Position numbers and translations under genes: made by a program. The notes below the pieces were generated by a model that worked only from the letters and a program-made list of their open reading frames with translations, searched no databases and was not told the DNA's origin. Positions 43,916 to 52,797 of a stretch of DNA of 64,000 nt are shown one piece after another. The stretch covers positions 45,780 through 109,779 of the forward strand of contig NZ_BBJU01000001.1 of assembly GCF_000739935.1 (NCBI RefSeq), written 5' to 3'. The stretch's first letter is position 1, and every line of letters begins with the position of its first letter. The stretch is from Agrobacterium rubi TR3 = NBRC 13261. Its GTDB lineage: Bacteria > Pseudomonadota > Alphaproteobacteria > Rhizobiales > Rhizobiaceae.

Positions 43916-44830
43916 ATGACCTCGCTCAGCCGCAAACTTCTGCCCTCCACCAGCGCTCTCGCCGCCTTTGATTCCGTGGCGCGGCTGGGCAGTTTTTCGC
44001 TGGCCGCAGACGAGCTTTCGCTGACGCAAGGGGCCATCAGCAGGCAGGTTCTGTCGCTGGAAGAGCAACTTGGCGTGCGGCTGTTCGAGCGTGGCGCGCG
44101 TGGTGTTTCGCTGACTGCCGAAGGCCAGACCTATGCCAAGGCCATCGGCACGGCGCTGGGCGATATCCGCTCCGCGTCCCTGCAGATTATGACCAAAACG
44201 CATGGCAACACGCTGAACCTCGCCATGCTGCCCACCTTCGGTACGCGCTGGCTGTTGCCGCGCATTCCCAAATTCGTGGCGGCCCACCCGGAAATTACGC
44301 TCAATTTCGCCACCCGCATCGGCCAGTTCGATTTCGAAAAGGAAGGCCTCGACATGGCCATCCATATCGGCCAGCCGGATTGGCCCGCGGCGGAAAGCAC
44401 GTTTCTGATGGACGAGATGGTGGCGCCGGTGTGCAGCCCGTCTTTTCTGGCCGCGCACCCCATTGCCAAGGCGCAAGATATCTCGACCCTGCCGCTGCTG
44501 CATATGGCCTCCAGACCCGGTGCGTGGGATCACTGGTTCCAGAGCCTGGGGCTTGGCGTGCAGAATGCGCCCGCCATGCGGTTCGAACAATTCTCTAGCG
44601 TGGCGCAGGGCTGCATTGCCGGTTTGGGCGTGGCGTTGATGCCGCTGTTTCTGATCGACATCGAACTCAAAGCCGGGCAACTGGTTGCCGCTTTCGATCA
44701 TCAGGTCAAAAGCCCCAGTTCCTACTATGCGGTCGCTCCGCTTTCACGCATCAACCATGCTCCTGTGGTGCTGTTCAAGCAGTGGCTTCTGGCCGAGGTC
44801 GAAGCGTTTCGCGCGGAGACCGGGCGATAA
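43916..44830 (+). CDS. LysR-family regulator, probable regulator of glutaryl-CoA dehydrogenase
   Basis: 304 aa. Winged helix at about residues 10-70 (F-D-S-V-A-R-L-G-S-F-S-L-A-A-D-E-L, then G-A-I-S-R-Q-V). The effector-binding domain includes W-L-L-P-R-I-P-K-F and G-L-D-M-A-I-H-I-G, the GcvA-like branch. Divergent from gcdH with 96 bases between starts, a spacing typical of a LysR operator shared by both. The ATG at 43916 follows GGAATGCGCC. Closely similar in architecture to the LysR protein at 18 kb. Confidence 0.87.
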   Translation: MTSLSRKLLPSTSALAAFDSVARLGSFSLAADELSLTQGAISRQVLSLEEQLGVRLFERGARGVSLTAEGQTYAKAIGTALGDIRSASLQIMTKTHGNTLNLAMLPTFGTRWLLPRIPKFVAAHPEITLNFATRIGQFDFEKEGLDMAIHIGQPDWPAAESTFLMDEMVAPVCSPSFLAAHPIAKAQDISTLPLLHMASRPGAWDHWFQSLGLGVQNAPAMRFEQFSSVAQGCIAGLGVALMPLFLIDIELKAGQLVAAFDHQVKSPSSYYAVAPLSRINHAPVVLFKQWLLAEVEAFRAETGR

Positions 44831-44916
44831 TTTCGCCCTTGTTTTCGTCACTTAGCCTTCGCGCACAAAAATCAACCTTACGGCGACTCGACAAAAACGA
44901 AGTTTCGCTTTAGCCT

Positions 44917-44932
44917 GATTAAACGTTTAATC
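44917..44932. promoter_or_regulatory. LacI-family operator, perfect palindrome
   Basis: GATTAAACGTTTAATC, a perfect 16-base palindrome centred on CG, 15 bases before the LacI-family gene start. This is the classic operator form of the GalR/LacI family and would cover the promoter of the whole purine operon, giving autoregulation. Confidence 0.8.
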
Positions 44933-44947
44933 ACGAATGGACAGGCC

Positions 44948-46015
44948 ATGACCTCGGGTCGTGCAGGCGCAAATCTGACGGCAATCGCTTTGGCACTGCG
45001 TGTGTCGACGGCAACCGTGTCCAATGCGCTCTCCGGTAAGGGCCGCGTCTCCGCCGAGCTTTCCGAAAAAATCCGCCTCAAGGCCGATGAGCTTGGCTAT
45101 GTGCCCAGTATTGCCGGTCGTGCGTTGCGCACCGGCAAAAGCGGCGTTCTGGGCCTTGTCCTGCCGGATATCGCCAATCCGCTGTTCCCACAGATCGCCC
45201 AGGCCATCGAAAAGGCAGCTGATAACGCCGGTTATGGTGTGTTGATCGCCGACAGCCACGGCGATGTCGCCAAGCAGACGGAAGCGATCAACCGCCTCAT
45301 CGAGCGCGGCGTCGAGGGCATGGTCATCGTACCCCGACGTGGCACGCGCATCGGCAATGTCGATTGCCCGGTTGCCGTTATCGACTCCCCGTCGACGCCC
45401 GGCAACACGGTCGCTGCCGATCACTGGGATGGTGGTTTCCAGATCGGTCGCCACCTGGCGCAACTTGGCCACCGGAAGGTGGTCATCATCGGCAACAACT
45501 CTGACTCCAACGTGCAGAACGACCGCGTCGGCGGCATCCGCTCCGGTCTTTCCGGCACGGCGGAAACCGAGACCTTGTGGATCGCGTCTCTGGAAAAGCA
45601 GGATGAGGCAGGGTGCCCTCTGGGCGTTGCAGCCAAGGTGGCGCAGGGCTTCACGGCTTTTGCCGCTGTCTCCGATCTCCATGCGTTGCGCGTTCTCACT
45701 GAATTGCAGCGCGATGGCATCACCGTGCCGGAACAGGCCAGCGTCACCGGTTTCGATGACCTCATCTGGGCGCCTGTGGTTACCCCGGCGCTGACGACCA
45801 TTCGCATGGATATGGTGCGGATTGCCGATCTGGCCATCACCGCGCTGGTGCGCAGCATCGATACGGACAATCCCGAGAGCCGCTCCGCCAACGGCGGTGT
45901 CATCGCCGACATCTCGAAAGTGGCGATGGAACTGGTCACCCGCCATTCGTCCGGCCCAAACAATAAGAAGCAGGCAGCCAACAAAACCTCGACAGCAGGA
46001 GAACTTGCATCATGA
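44948..46015 (+). CDS. LacI-family transcriptional repressor of the purine uptake operon
   Basis: 355 aa. N-terminal helix-turn-helix with T-A-I-A-L-A-L-R-V-S-T-A-T-V-S-N-A-L-S-G, then the hinge helix G-R-A-L-R-T-G-K-S. A type 1 periplasmic-binding effector domain follows (about 65-340) with G-L-V-L-P-D-I-A-N-P-L-F. The operator palindrome lies directly upstream. The gene overlaps the binding-protein start by four bases (ATGA), so it is the first gene of the operon it probably controls. The ligand is inferred to be a purine nucleoside or base from the downstream enzymes; it is not evident from sequence. Confidence 0.87.
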   Translation: MTSGRAGANLTAIALALRVSTATVSNALSGKGRVSAELSEKIRLKADELGYVPSIAGRALRTGKSGVLGLVLPDIANPLFPQIAQAIEKAADNAGYGVLIADSHGDVAKQTEAINRLIERGVEGMVIVPRRGTRIGNVDCPVAVIDSPSTPGNTVAADHWDGGFQIGRHLAQLGHRKVVIIGNNSDSNVQNDRVGGIRSGLSGTAETETLWIASLEKQDEAGCPLGVAAKVAQGFTAFAAVSDLHALRVLTELQRDGITVPEQASVTGFDDLIWAPVVTPALTTIRMDMVRIADLAITALVRSIDTDNPESRSANGGVIADISKVAMELVTRHSSGPNNKKQAANKTSTAGELAS

Positions 46016-47034
46016 AAAAGATCATTCTGGCATCCGGCACCGCGCTGATGCTGTCCATGGGTGCCGCGCAGGCGCAGGACAAGACGCTCACCATCTCCGT
46101 CTATGCCTTTGCGCAAGACGAATTCAAGGAGCTGGTCTACACACCCTTTGAAGCCAAATGCGGCTGCAAGCTGGTGGTCGAAACCGGCAACAGCGTCGAG
46201 CGTCTGGCCAAGATGGAAGCCAACAAGGCAAGCCCGGTCATCGATCTCGCCATCGTGTCCATGGCCGATGCGCTGTCTGCCGCTCGCAAGGATCTGATCC
46301 AGAAGATCGACACCTCCAAGGTGCCGAATGTCGACAAGCTCTACGACATTGCCAAGGACCCGAATGGCGACGGTATGAGCGTCGGCGTCAATTTCTACGC
46401 CACCTCCATCGTCTACCGCACCGACAAGATGAAGATCGAGTCATGGGCCGACCTCTTGAAGGACGGCGTGGTTGATCACGTCGCTTTCCCGAATGTCACC
46501 ACCAACCAAGGCCCGCCTGCGCTGTACATGCTGGGCAAGGCCATCGGCAAAGACACGCCTGATCTCTCCGGCGCTATCGAGGCCGTCGGCGAAAAGAAGG
46601 ACGAGATCGTCACCTTCTACGTCAAGTCCTCGCAGTTGGTGCAGCTTATGCAGCAGGAAGAAATTTGGGCAGCCCCGATCGGACGCTTCTCCTGGGCGCC
46701 TTTTACCAAGCTCGATCTGCCATTGGCGTGGGCAACGCCCAAGGAAGGCCAGACGGGCGGCATGAATGTTCTCGTTGTGCCCAAGAACGGCAAAAACGAA
46801 GACCTCGCGCTTCAGTTCATGGATTTTTGGCTCTCGACGGATGTGCAGAAGGCGCTGGCCGAAAAGCTGGTCGATAGCCCGACTAACAAGGAGGTGAAGG
46901 TGTCTGACGAGGTCGCCAACAACATCACCTATGGCGATGAGACGGCGAAGAGCCTCCAGCTCATTCCATCTGCTGCGACGCTGGATAACCGCGACAAGTG
47001 GTTGTCGGAGTGGAACGCGAAGGTTGGGCAGTAA
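46012..47034 (+). CDS. ABC transporter substrate-binding protein (spermidine/thiamine/Fe-type family), putative purine uptake
   Basis: 340 aa. Signal peptide ending A-Q-A-Q near residue 22, then a type 2 binding protein of the PotD/AfuA-like family. It contains a C-G-C motif near residue 50, which is unusual and may form a disulfide or ligand contact. First structural gene after the LacI regulator and translationally coupled to it. Followed by a 266-base gap holding a palindromic repeat before the permease genes, so the binding protein may be made in excess. The ligand is inferred from the operon: nucleoside hydrolase and adenine deaminase suggest purine nucleosides. Confidence 0.82.
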   Translation: MKKIILASGTALMLSMGAAQAQDKTLTISVYAFAQDEFKELVYTPFEAKCGCKLVVETGNSVERLAKMEANKASPVIDLAIVSMADALSAARKDLIQKIDTSKVPNVDKLYDIAKDPNGDGMSVGVNFYATSIVYRTDKMKIESWADLLKDGVVDHVAFPNVTTNQGPPALYMLGKAIGKDTPDLSGAIEAVGEKKDEIVTFYVKSSQLVQLMQQEEIWAAPIGRFSWAPFTKLDLPLAWATPKEGQTGGMNVLVVPKNGKNEDLALQFMDFWLSTDVQKALAEKLVDSPTNKEVKVSDEVANNITYGDETAKSLQLIPSAATLDNRDKWLSEWNAKVGQ

Positions 47035-47068
47035 GTTCGTGGGCGTGGGGGCGTGCTGGCGCACGTTA

Positions 47069-47225
47069 CCCCCCTCTGTCCTGCCGGATATCTCCTCCTC
47101 AAGGGGGGAGATCAGCAGGATGCACCGACATCGCTCCCGTCTCGACGTATGAGATGGCCTGAAACTTTGCCGCGAGTCGATCTCCCCACCTGAGGGGGAG
47201 ATGCCCGGCAGGGCAGAGGGGGGGG
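47069..47225. repeat. Palindromic intergenic repeat (REP-like)
   Basis: Left arm ACCCCCCTCTGTCCTGCCGG with following ATCTCC (from 47068) matches, as inverted repeat, GGAGAT-GCCCGGCAGGGCAGAGGGGGG ending near 47225. Each arm also contains its own small hairpin, ATCTCC...GGGGGGAGAT (47090-47112) and ATCTCCCC...GGGGGAGAT (47180-47202). Such GC-rich palindromes are scattered in rhizobial intergenic DNA. A partial match (ACCCCCCTC) lies at the right window edge, 63992-64000. Confidence 0.75.
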
Positions 47226-47300
47226 TGGCACCCACCGACGCTCAATAACAAATCCTTCGCCAAGCAAAGGCGGAGACATTTCAACACCGGAGAAGACTCC

Positions 47301-48128
47301 ATGTTTCAAAACCGGGCGGAAGCCTTGGCACTGGCCTTGCCCGCCGCAATCTTCGCGGCGGCGGTGTTCCTCGTGCCGGTCTTTATTCTGCTGTCGGAAG
47401 GATTTCGCACTGCCGATGGCTGGACATTTCAGGCCTATGTGGATTTCTTTGCCGATCCACTGAACCGGGCCGTCTTCCTGCGCACTCTGAAGCTCGGCGC
47501 CGTCGTGACGGTCGTTTCCGCCATCATCGGTTACGCTGCGGCCTTCGCCATCGTCAACCTGCCGGCCAACTCCAAGGGCCACATGATCAACCTCGTCATT
47601 CTGCCGTTGATGATCTCGCCCGTGGCCCGCACCTATGCGTGGATCGTCATCCTCGGCCGCACCGGCATGGTAAATGAGCTTTTGAAACTGGTGGGCCTCA
47701 CCGATGCGCCCATCCGCATCCTGTTTTCCGAAACGGCTGTCTTCATCGGCCTGCTGCAACTCTTCCTGCCGCTGATGATCATCTCCCTGATCAGTGCGCT
47801 CGAAAATATGCCGAAAGACGTCATCGCCGCCTCTCGCGTTTTGGGTGCCAACTGGTTGCAGGTGTTCTGGAAGGTCATTCTGCCCTTGACCAAGGAAGGT
47901 CTTGTTGTCGGCGGCACGCTGGTCTTTACCGGTTCGCTGACGGCCTATATCACGCCCGCCATTCTCGGCGGCTCCAAGGTTCTGATGCTGGAAACGCTGC
48001 TCTATCAGCAGGTTACGGTCTCCAACAACTTCGTCGCCGCCAGCGTCATCGCCTTCATTCTGATCGTCATGAGCTTTGCGGCCAACATCCTGCTCAAGCG
48101 CATCGCCACGGCAAGGAACAAGACATGA
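47301..48128 (+). CDS. ABC transporter permease (PotB-like)
   Basis: 275 aa with about six transmembrane helices. The cytoplasmic EAA-like loop runs N-M-P-K-D-V-I-A-A-S-R-V-L-G-A-N near residue 172 and continues to L-P-L-T-K-E-G. It starts after GGAGAAG at ATG 47301. Overlaps the next permease by four bases, so the two form the heterodimeric channel of the putative purine importer. Family resemblance is to spermidine/putrescine and thiamine permeases. Confidence 0.88.
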   Translation: MFQNRAEALALALPAAIFAAAVFLVPVFILLSEGFRTADGWTFQAYVDFFADPLNRAVFLRTLKLGAVVTVVSAIIGYAAAFAIVNLPANSKGHMINLVILPLMISPVARTYAWIVILGRTGMVNELLKLVGLTDAPIRILFSETAVFIGLLQLFLPLMIISLISALENMPKDVIAASRVLGANWLQVFWKVILPLTKEGLVVGGTLVFTGSLTAYITPAILGGSKVLMLETLLYQQVTVSNNFVAASVIAFILIVMSFAANILLKRIATARNKT

Positions 48129-48904
48129 CCCGGCACCTCTTCATTCCGCTCACGCTTGCGCTGGTCATCGGCTTTCTGATTGGCCCGTTCCTCATCATCG
48201 TCGCTGCCTCCTTTTCGGCGGGCGATACGCTGGCCTTTCCGCCGCAGGGCTTTTCGCTGAAATGGATCGCCAAGGTCTTCACGGTCGAAAGTTTCCGCGA
48301 AAGCTTTGCCATGTCGATGTTTCTGGCCATCGGCGGCACATTCGCGGCACTGATTCTCGGCGTGCCAGCATCCTATGCCATGTCGCGCTACAAGCTGCCC
48401 TTTTCCGAAACTATCCGCACCATCGTCTCAGCCCCGATCATCGTTCCCGGCATCATCGTCGGCCTCGCGCTGCTGCGCTACTTCGTCGTGCCCTTCGGCA
48501 TCGGCATCACGCTGGCGCTGTTTCTGGCGCATACGGCGCTGATCCTGCCCTACGCTGTGCGCGTCGTTTCGGCCAGCCTCACCAATCTGCGCTCGGATAT
48601 CGAGGAAGCAGCGGTGCTGCTTGGTTCCTCGCGGCTCGGCGCATTCTTCCGTGTTGTGTTGCCGAACATCAGGGGCGGCATTCTCTCGGCCTTCATTCTG
48701 GGCTTCGTGACCAGCTTCAATCAGGTGCCGGTGTCGCTGTTCCTCTCCGGTCCCGGCGTGCGCACCCTGCCCATAGATATGCTGGGTTATATGGAAATCG
48801 TCTTCGACCCATCCGTTGCGGCGCTCTCTTCGCTGCTCGCCTTCCTGTCCATCGGCATTGTCTTCATGGCCGAACGTTTTCTGGGGTTCTCCCGTTATGT
48901 CTGA
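48125..48904 (+). CDS. ABC transporter permease (PotC-like)
   Basis: 259 aa, about six transmembrane helices, EAA loop E-E-A-A-V-L-L-G-S-S near residue 160. ATG 48125 overlaps the upstream permease stop. Its own stop lies inside the ATPase gene (8-base overlap). Second half of the channel. Confidence 0.88.
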   Translation: MTRHLFIPLTLALVIGFLIGPFLIIVAASFSAGDTLAFPPQGFSLKWIAKVFTVESFRESFAMSMFLAIGGTFAALILGVPASYAMSRYKLPFSETIRTIVSAPIIVPGIIVGLALLRYFVVPFGIGITLALFLAHTALILPYAVRVVSASLTNLRSDIEEAAVLLGSSRLGAFFRVVLPNIRGGILSAFILGFVTSFNQVPVSLFLSGPGVRTLPIDMLGYMEIVFDPSVAALSSLLAFLSIGIVFMAERFLGFSRYV

Positions 48905-49922
48905 TGCAAATTATCTCTCGCTCCAGAACCTGTCGCTGGCCTATGGCAACTCCGTTGCCGTCAAGGACCTCAACCTCGATATCCGCAAGGGCGAACTGCT
49001 GGCATTGCTCGGCCCATCCGGCTGCGGCAAGACCACGACGATGCGCGCCATTGCCGGGCTGATGCCGGTTGCCGGTGGTCGGATCGATCTCGATGGTGTC
49101 GACATCACCCGCGTGTCCGCCAACAAGCGGGCGGTGGGGCTGGTATTCCAGTCTTACGCTTTGTTTCCGCATCTGACGGTTTATGAGAATGTCGCCTTCG
49201 GCCTGAAGCTGAAGGGCATGAAGGGTTCTGCCCTTGATGACAAGGTGGCGTCTGGGCTCAAATCGGTTGGCCTTTCCACCTTCGCGTCCCGCAAACCGGC
49301 GGAACTCTCCGGTGGTCAGCAGCAGCGCGTGGCGCTGGCTCGCTCCATGGTCATGGACCCCAAGGTTCTGTTGCTGGATGAGCCGCTGTCCAACCTCGAT
49401 GCACGGCTGCGGCTGGAAATGCGCACCGAACTTCAGCGCGTGCAGAAGGCCACCGGCGTCACCATGATTTTCGTCACCCACGACCAGATCGAGGCATTGG
49501 CCTTGGCCGACCGCATTGTGGTGATGAAGAACGGTGCCATCGAGCAGATCGGCACGCCGGAAGAAATCTACAACGCACCAGTCTCGTCCTTCGTGGCTGA
49601 CTTCGTCGGCTTCGAAAACATCTTTCGTCTAGAGGGTGGTTTGCTCAAGACTGATAACGGAAGCATCCCCCTTTCCGGTCAGGTTCCGAGTACGGCGGGA
49701 CTTGCCTGGAGGCCGCGCATGGTGACCCTCGGTTCAGGACCTTTCGAGGGAACTGTGCGCGGCACGTCTTTTGCGGGTAATGCGCGGGAATATCTGCTGG
49801 ATACGCCGCTGGGGCCGATCAAGGCCGAGGTCGATGCCGCGCTGCCGGTGCAGGACATCGGCACCCCGCTCGCCTTCGACCTGCCGGTCAGGAAAGCCGC
49901 CAGCCTGAAAGTGTTCAGCTGA
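48897..49922 (+). CDS. ABC transporter ATP-binding protein (PotA-like)
   Basis: 341 aa. Walker A G-P-S-G-C-G-K-T-T near residue 40, signature L-S-G-G-Q-Q-Q-R-V near 140, and Walker B V-L-L-L-D-E-P-L-S-N-L-D near 160. A C-terminal TOBE-type domain from about residue 240 completes it. ATG 48897 is the only start that keeps a normal N-terminus and overlaps the permease end; the open frame to 48816 is permease sequence in another frame. Drives the putative purine importer. Confidence 0.92.
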   Translation: MSDANYLSLQNLSLAYGNSVAVKDLNLDIRKGELLALLGPSGCGKTTTMRAIAGLMPVAGGRIDLDGVDITRVSANKRAVGLVFQSYALFPHLTVYENVAFGLKLKGMKGSALDDKVASGLKSVGLSTFASRKPAELSGGQQQRVALARSMVMDPKVLLLDEPLSNLDARLRLEMRTELQRVQKATGVTMIFVTHDQIEALALADRIVVMKNGAIEQIGTPEEIYNAPVSSFVADFVGFENIFRLEGGLLKTDNGSIPLSGQVPSTAGLAWRPRMVTLGSGPFEGTVRGTSFAGNAREYLLDTPLGPIKAEVDAALPVQDIGTPLAFDLPVRKAASLKVFS

Positions 49923-49924
49923 CC

Positions 49925-50851
49925 ATGGGTATCTGGATCGATTGCGATATGGGCTTCGATGACATTGCCGCCATCATGGTGGCGACGTCCCACGGACTTA
50001 AGATCGATGGCCTCTCGCTGGTGTTCGGCAACGCACCGCTCGCGCAGGTGTGCCGCAATGCGGCTGGTGCCGCCGCCGCCTTTGGTTGGACATTTCCTAT
50101 CCATATGGGTCGCGAAAATCCCGTTCTTGGAAAGCTGGAAACCGCACAAACCATTCTCGGCGACACCGGCATTCCAACGGTTGGTGCTGGCCTGCCCGAA
50201 GCTGCTGATCTGCCCCACAGCGATGCGTTTCAAGCGCTTTGCGACTGGCTGGCAGATGGCGGCGAAGACAAGCCTATTCTCGCTTTGGGTCCCCTCACCA
50301 ACATCGCCGCGCTCTGCCTTGCAAAGCCCGATTTGGCTGCTCGCATCACCGAGTTGACATGGATGGGCGGTGGCGTGACGGTCGGAAATCACACGGCGTC
50401 TGCCGAATTCAACGCTTTTGCCGATCCCGAAGCCCTGGCCTTTGTCATCGCCCACGGACTGCCCTTGCGCATGGTCGATCTCGATCTCTGCCGCAAGGTC
50501 ACCGCCGGGCTCTTGGACGTTGCGCCCATCCGTGCGGCGGGCGGTAAAAATGCCAGTTTGATTGCCGATATGCTGGAAGGCTTCATCAATATCGCGACCA
50601 GCCGCGGGCGCGATGCCATGGCGCTTTACGACCCCTGTGCCGCTGTCGCCTTAGTCGCACCGGATTGTATCGGTTGGAAAAAAGCGCGCATCGATGTCGA
50701 GCTTCACGGGACCCTCACGCGTGGCCGCACCGTGGTCGAAACCCGCGCCGCCCATGCTGAAAAATTCAACGCGCATTTCGCCGAAACGGTGGATGCTATC
50801 TGCGCCAAAACCATCATTCTCGATGCCCTGCGTCAGGAGGCCAGCCGATGA
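49925..50851 (+). CDS. Inosine-uridine-preferring nucleoside hydrolase family protein
   Basis: 308 aa. The N-terminal calcium-binding signature of the family is present as D-C-D-M-G-F-D-D at residues 5-12. The second metal Asp lies in the usual late position (A-M-A-L-Y-D-P-C-A-A near residue 240). Cleaves the N-glycosidic bond of nucleosides to base and ribose. Starts two bases after the ATPase stop and overlaps the adenine deaminase start by four bases, so cytoplasmic hydrolysis follows directly on uptake. Base specificity cannot be read from sequence. Confidence 0.9.
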   Translation: MGIWIDCDMGFDDIAAIMVATSHGLKIDGLSLVFGNAPLAQVCRNAAGAAAAFGWTFPIHMGRENPVLGKLETAQTILGDTGIPTVGAGLPEAADLPHSDAFQALCDWLADGGEDKPILALGPLTNIAALCLAKPDLAARITELTWMGGGVTVGNHTASAEFNAFADPEALAFVIAHGLPLRMVDLDLCRKVTAGLLDVAPIRAAGGKNASLIADMLEGFINIATSRGRDAMALYDPCAAVALVAPDCIGWKKARIDVELHGTLTRGRTVVETRAAHAEKFNAHFAETVDAICAKTIILDALRQEASR

Positions 50852-52641
50852 AACAGCAAACCATTATCGTTGATCGTGATGGAATGATTGATGATGTGCT
50901 GCGGGCACGTGCCGTGGCCGCAGCACGTGGCGACCAGCCATTCGACATCCTGATCAGCGGCGGCACGCTCGTTGATGTCGTCACCGGCGAGCTTCGTTTG
51001 GCCGATATCGGTATCGTCGGTCCGCTGATTGCCAGCGTTCACCAGACTGGAACTCGCAAGGACGCATCGCGCATACTCGATGCGACAGGTGCTTATGTCT
51101 CGCCGGGGCTGATCGACATGCACATGCATATCGAAAGCTCCATGGTAACGCCTGCGACCTATGCGCAGGCCGTGGTTGCGCGCGGGGTCACGACGGTTGT
51201 CTGGGACCCGCATGAATTCGGCAATGTCCACGGTATCGACGGCGTGCGCTGGGCGGCGGAAGCCAGCAAGGGCCTGCCGTTGCGCACCATCCTTCTGGCG
51301 CCTTCAAGCGTGCCATCAGCGCCGGGACTGGAGCAGGCAGGCGGCGATTTCGACGCTTCCGCCATGGCCGAAATGCTGTTCTGGCCGGAGGTCGGCGGCG
51401 TTGCAGAAGTCATGAATATGCGCGGCGTCATCGAGCGCGACCCGCGCATGAGCGCCATTCTTCAAGAAGGCCTATTTTCCGACAAGCTGATTTGCGGCCA
51501 TGCCCGCGGTTTGGCTGGCAGTGATCTGAATGCCTTCATGGCAGCAGGCATCACCTCCGATCATGAACTGACATCCGCTGCCGACCTCATGGCAAAGCTG
51601 CGGGCCGGGCTGACGATCGAGCTGCGCGGTTCGCATGACCATCTCCTGCCAGAATTTGTGGAAGCGTTGAACTCGCTCGGCCACCTGCCGCAAACGCTGA
51701 CGCTGTGCACCGACGATGTTTTCCCCGACGATCTTCTCAAAAACGGCGGTCTCGATGATGTGGTGCGGCGGTTGGTCCGCTACGGCTTGAAACCCGAATG
51801 GGCCCTGCGCGCCGCCACGCTGAATGCGGCGATGCGCTTGCACCGCGCCGATCTCGGCCTCATCGCCGCCGGTCGGCGGGCCGATATCGCCGTCTTCGAA
51901 GACCTGTCACAATTTGCTGCGCGCCATGTGCTGGCCAGCGGCACGCCGGTTGCAGAGGCTGGCAAGATGCTAGTCGATCTAACCGAGATGGACGCCGCAC
52001 CGCTCCAGCATTCGGTGAAGCTCACGCCTCGCTCCCCCTCCGATTTCCTGGTCAAGTCCGAGGGCAACAGGGTCAAACTCGCCACCATTGACAAGCCGCG
52101 GTTCACCCAATGGGGCGAGGCGGACGCTGCCGTGGAAAACGGTTTCGTGGTGCCGCCGCAGGGCGCAACCATGATTTCCGTCACCCACCGTCACGGCAAG
52201 GCCGATCCCGTCACCCGCACCGGCTTCCTGACCGGCTGGGGCACATGGGACGGCGCCTTCGCCACCACAGTCGCGCATGACAGCCATAATCTCACGGTGT
52301 TCGGCGGCAATTCTGAGGATATGGCGGTTGCCGCAAACGCCGTCATCAAGGCAGGCGGCGGCATGGCCGTCGCATCGGGCGGCAAGGTCACTGCTTTGCT
52401 GGCGCTCCCGCTCTCCGGCCTCGTCTCGGACGCAGGTTTGGAAGATGTCGCATCCGGGTTCGAAGCCGTTCGCGATGCGGTAGGCCAAATCGTGGAGTGG
52501 CAGCCCCCCTATCTGGTGTTCAAGGCCTGCTTCGGCGCAACACTCGCTTGCAACACCGGCCCGCACCAGACGGATATGGGCATTGCTGATGTGCTGAAAG
52601 GCCGGGTGATGGAAACACCGGTGCTGGAGATTTTGGGTTAA
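50848..52641 (+). CDS. ade: Adenine deaminase
   Basis: 597 aa. Amidohydrolase fold with metal ligands H-M-H-I-E-S-S near residue 92, then W-D-P-H-E and G-H-A-R. The family-specific T-L-C-T-D-D-V-F-P-D-D segment follows near residue 285. Length and the C-terminal half (G-G-M-A-V-A-S-G-G, then L-P-L-S-G-L) match bacterial Ade. Converts adenine to hypoxanthine and ammonia. Coupled to the nucleoside hydrolase, giving adenosine to adenine to hypoxanthine. It is the last gene of the operon; a repeat element follows. Confidence 0.92.
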   Translation: MKQQTIIVDRDGMIDDVLRARAVAAARGDQPFDILISGGTLVDVVTGELRLADIGIVGPLIASVHQTGTRKDASRILDATGAYVSPGLIDMHMHIESSMVTPATYAQAVVARGVTTVVWDPHEFGNVHGIDGVRWAAEASKGLPLRTILLAPSSVPSAPGLEQAGGDFDASAMAEMLFWPEVGGVAEVMNMRGVIERDPRMSAILQEGLFSDKLICGHARGLAGSDLNAFMAAGITSDHELTSAADLMAKLRAGLTIELRGSHDHLLPEFVEALNSLGHLPQTLTLCTDDVFPDDLLKNGGLDDVVRRLVRYGLKPEWALRAATLNAAMRLHRADLGLIAAGRRADIAVFEDLSQFAARHVLASGTPVAEAGKMLVDLTEMDAAPLQHSVKLTPRSPSDFLVKSEGNRVKLATIDKPRFTQWGEADAAVENGFVVPPQGATMISVTHRHGKADPVTRTGFLTGWGTWDGAFATTVAHDSHNLTVFGGNSEDMAVAANAVIKAGGGMAVASGGKVTALLALPLSGLVSDAGLEDVASGFEAVRDAVGQIVEWQPPYLVFKACFGATLACNTGPHQTDMGIADVLKGRVMETPVLEILG

Positions 52642-52665
52642 GGCAGTAACACCCCACGCACCACC

Positions 52666-52774
52666 GTCATTCCGCACTTGATGCGGAATCCAGCCAGACC
52701 AAGTCCTTGGTCTGAAAGAACTTCTCGCCGCGCAAACTCGAGTTGGCTGGACCCCGCAACAAGTGCGGTGACGG
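52666..52774. repeat. Rhizobial intergenic mosaic-type repeat, copy A
   Basis: About 109 bases, able to fold into a large branched structure. Outer arms are CCGCACTTG (52672-52680) and CAAGTGCGG (52760-52768), inner arms CCAGCCA (52690-52696) and TGGCTGG (52744-52750), and a CAGACCAAG/CTTGGTCTG hairpin lies within. It shares a core (CCAAGTC, AAGAACT, CGCCGCGCA) with the inverted copy at 61294-61411. It resembles RIME-type elements, though I cannot confirm the family name. Confidence 0.75.
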
Positions 52775-52797
52775 AGTATGAGGGGATGTTCGTGGTC

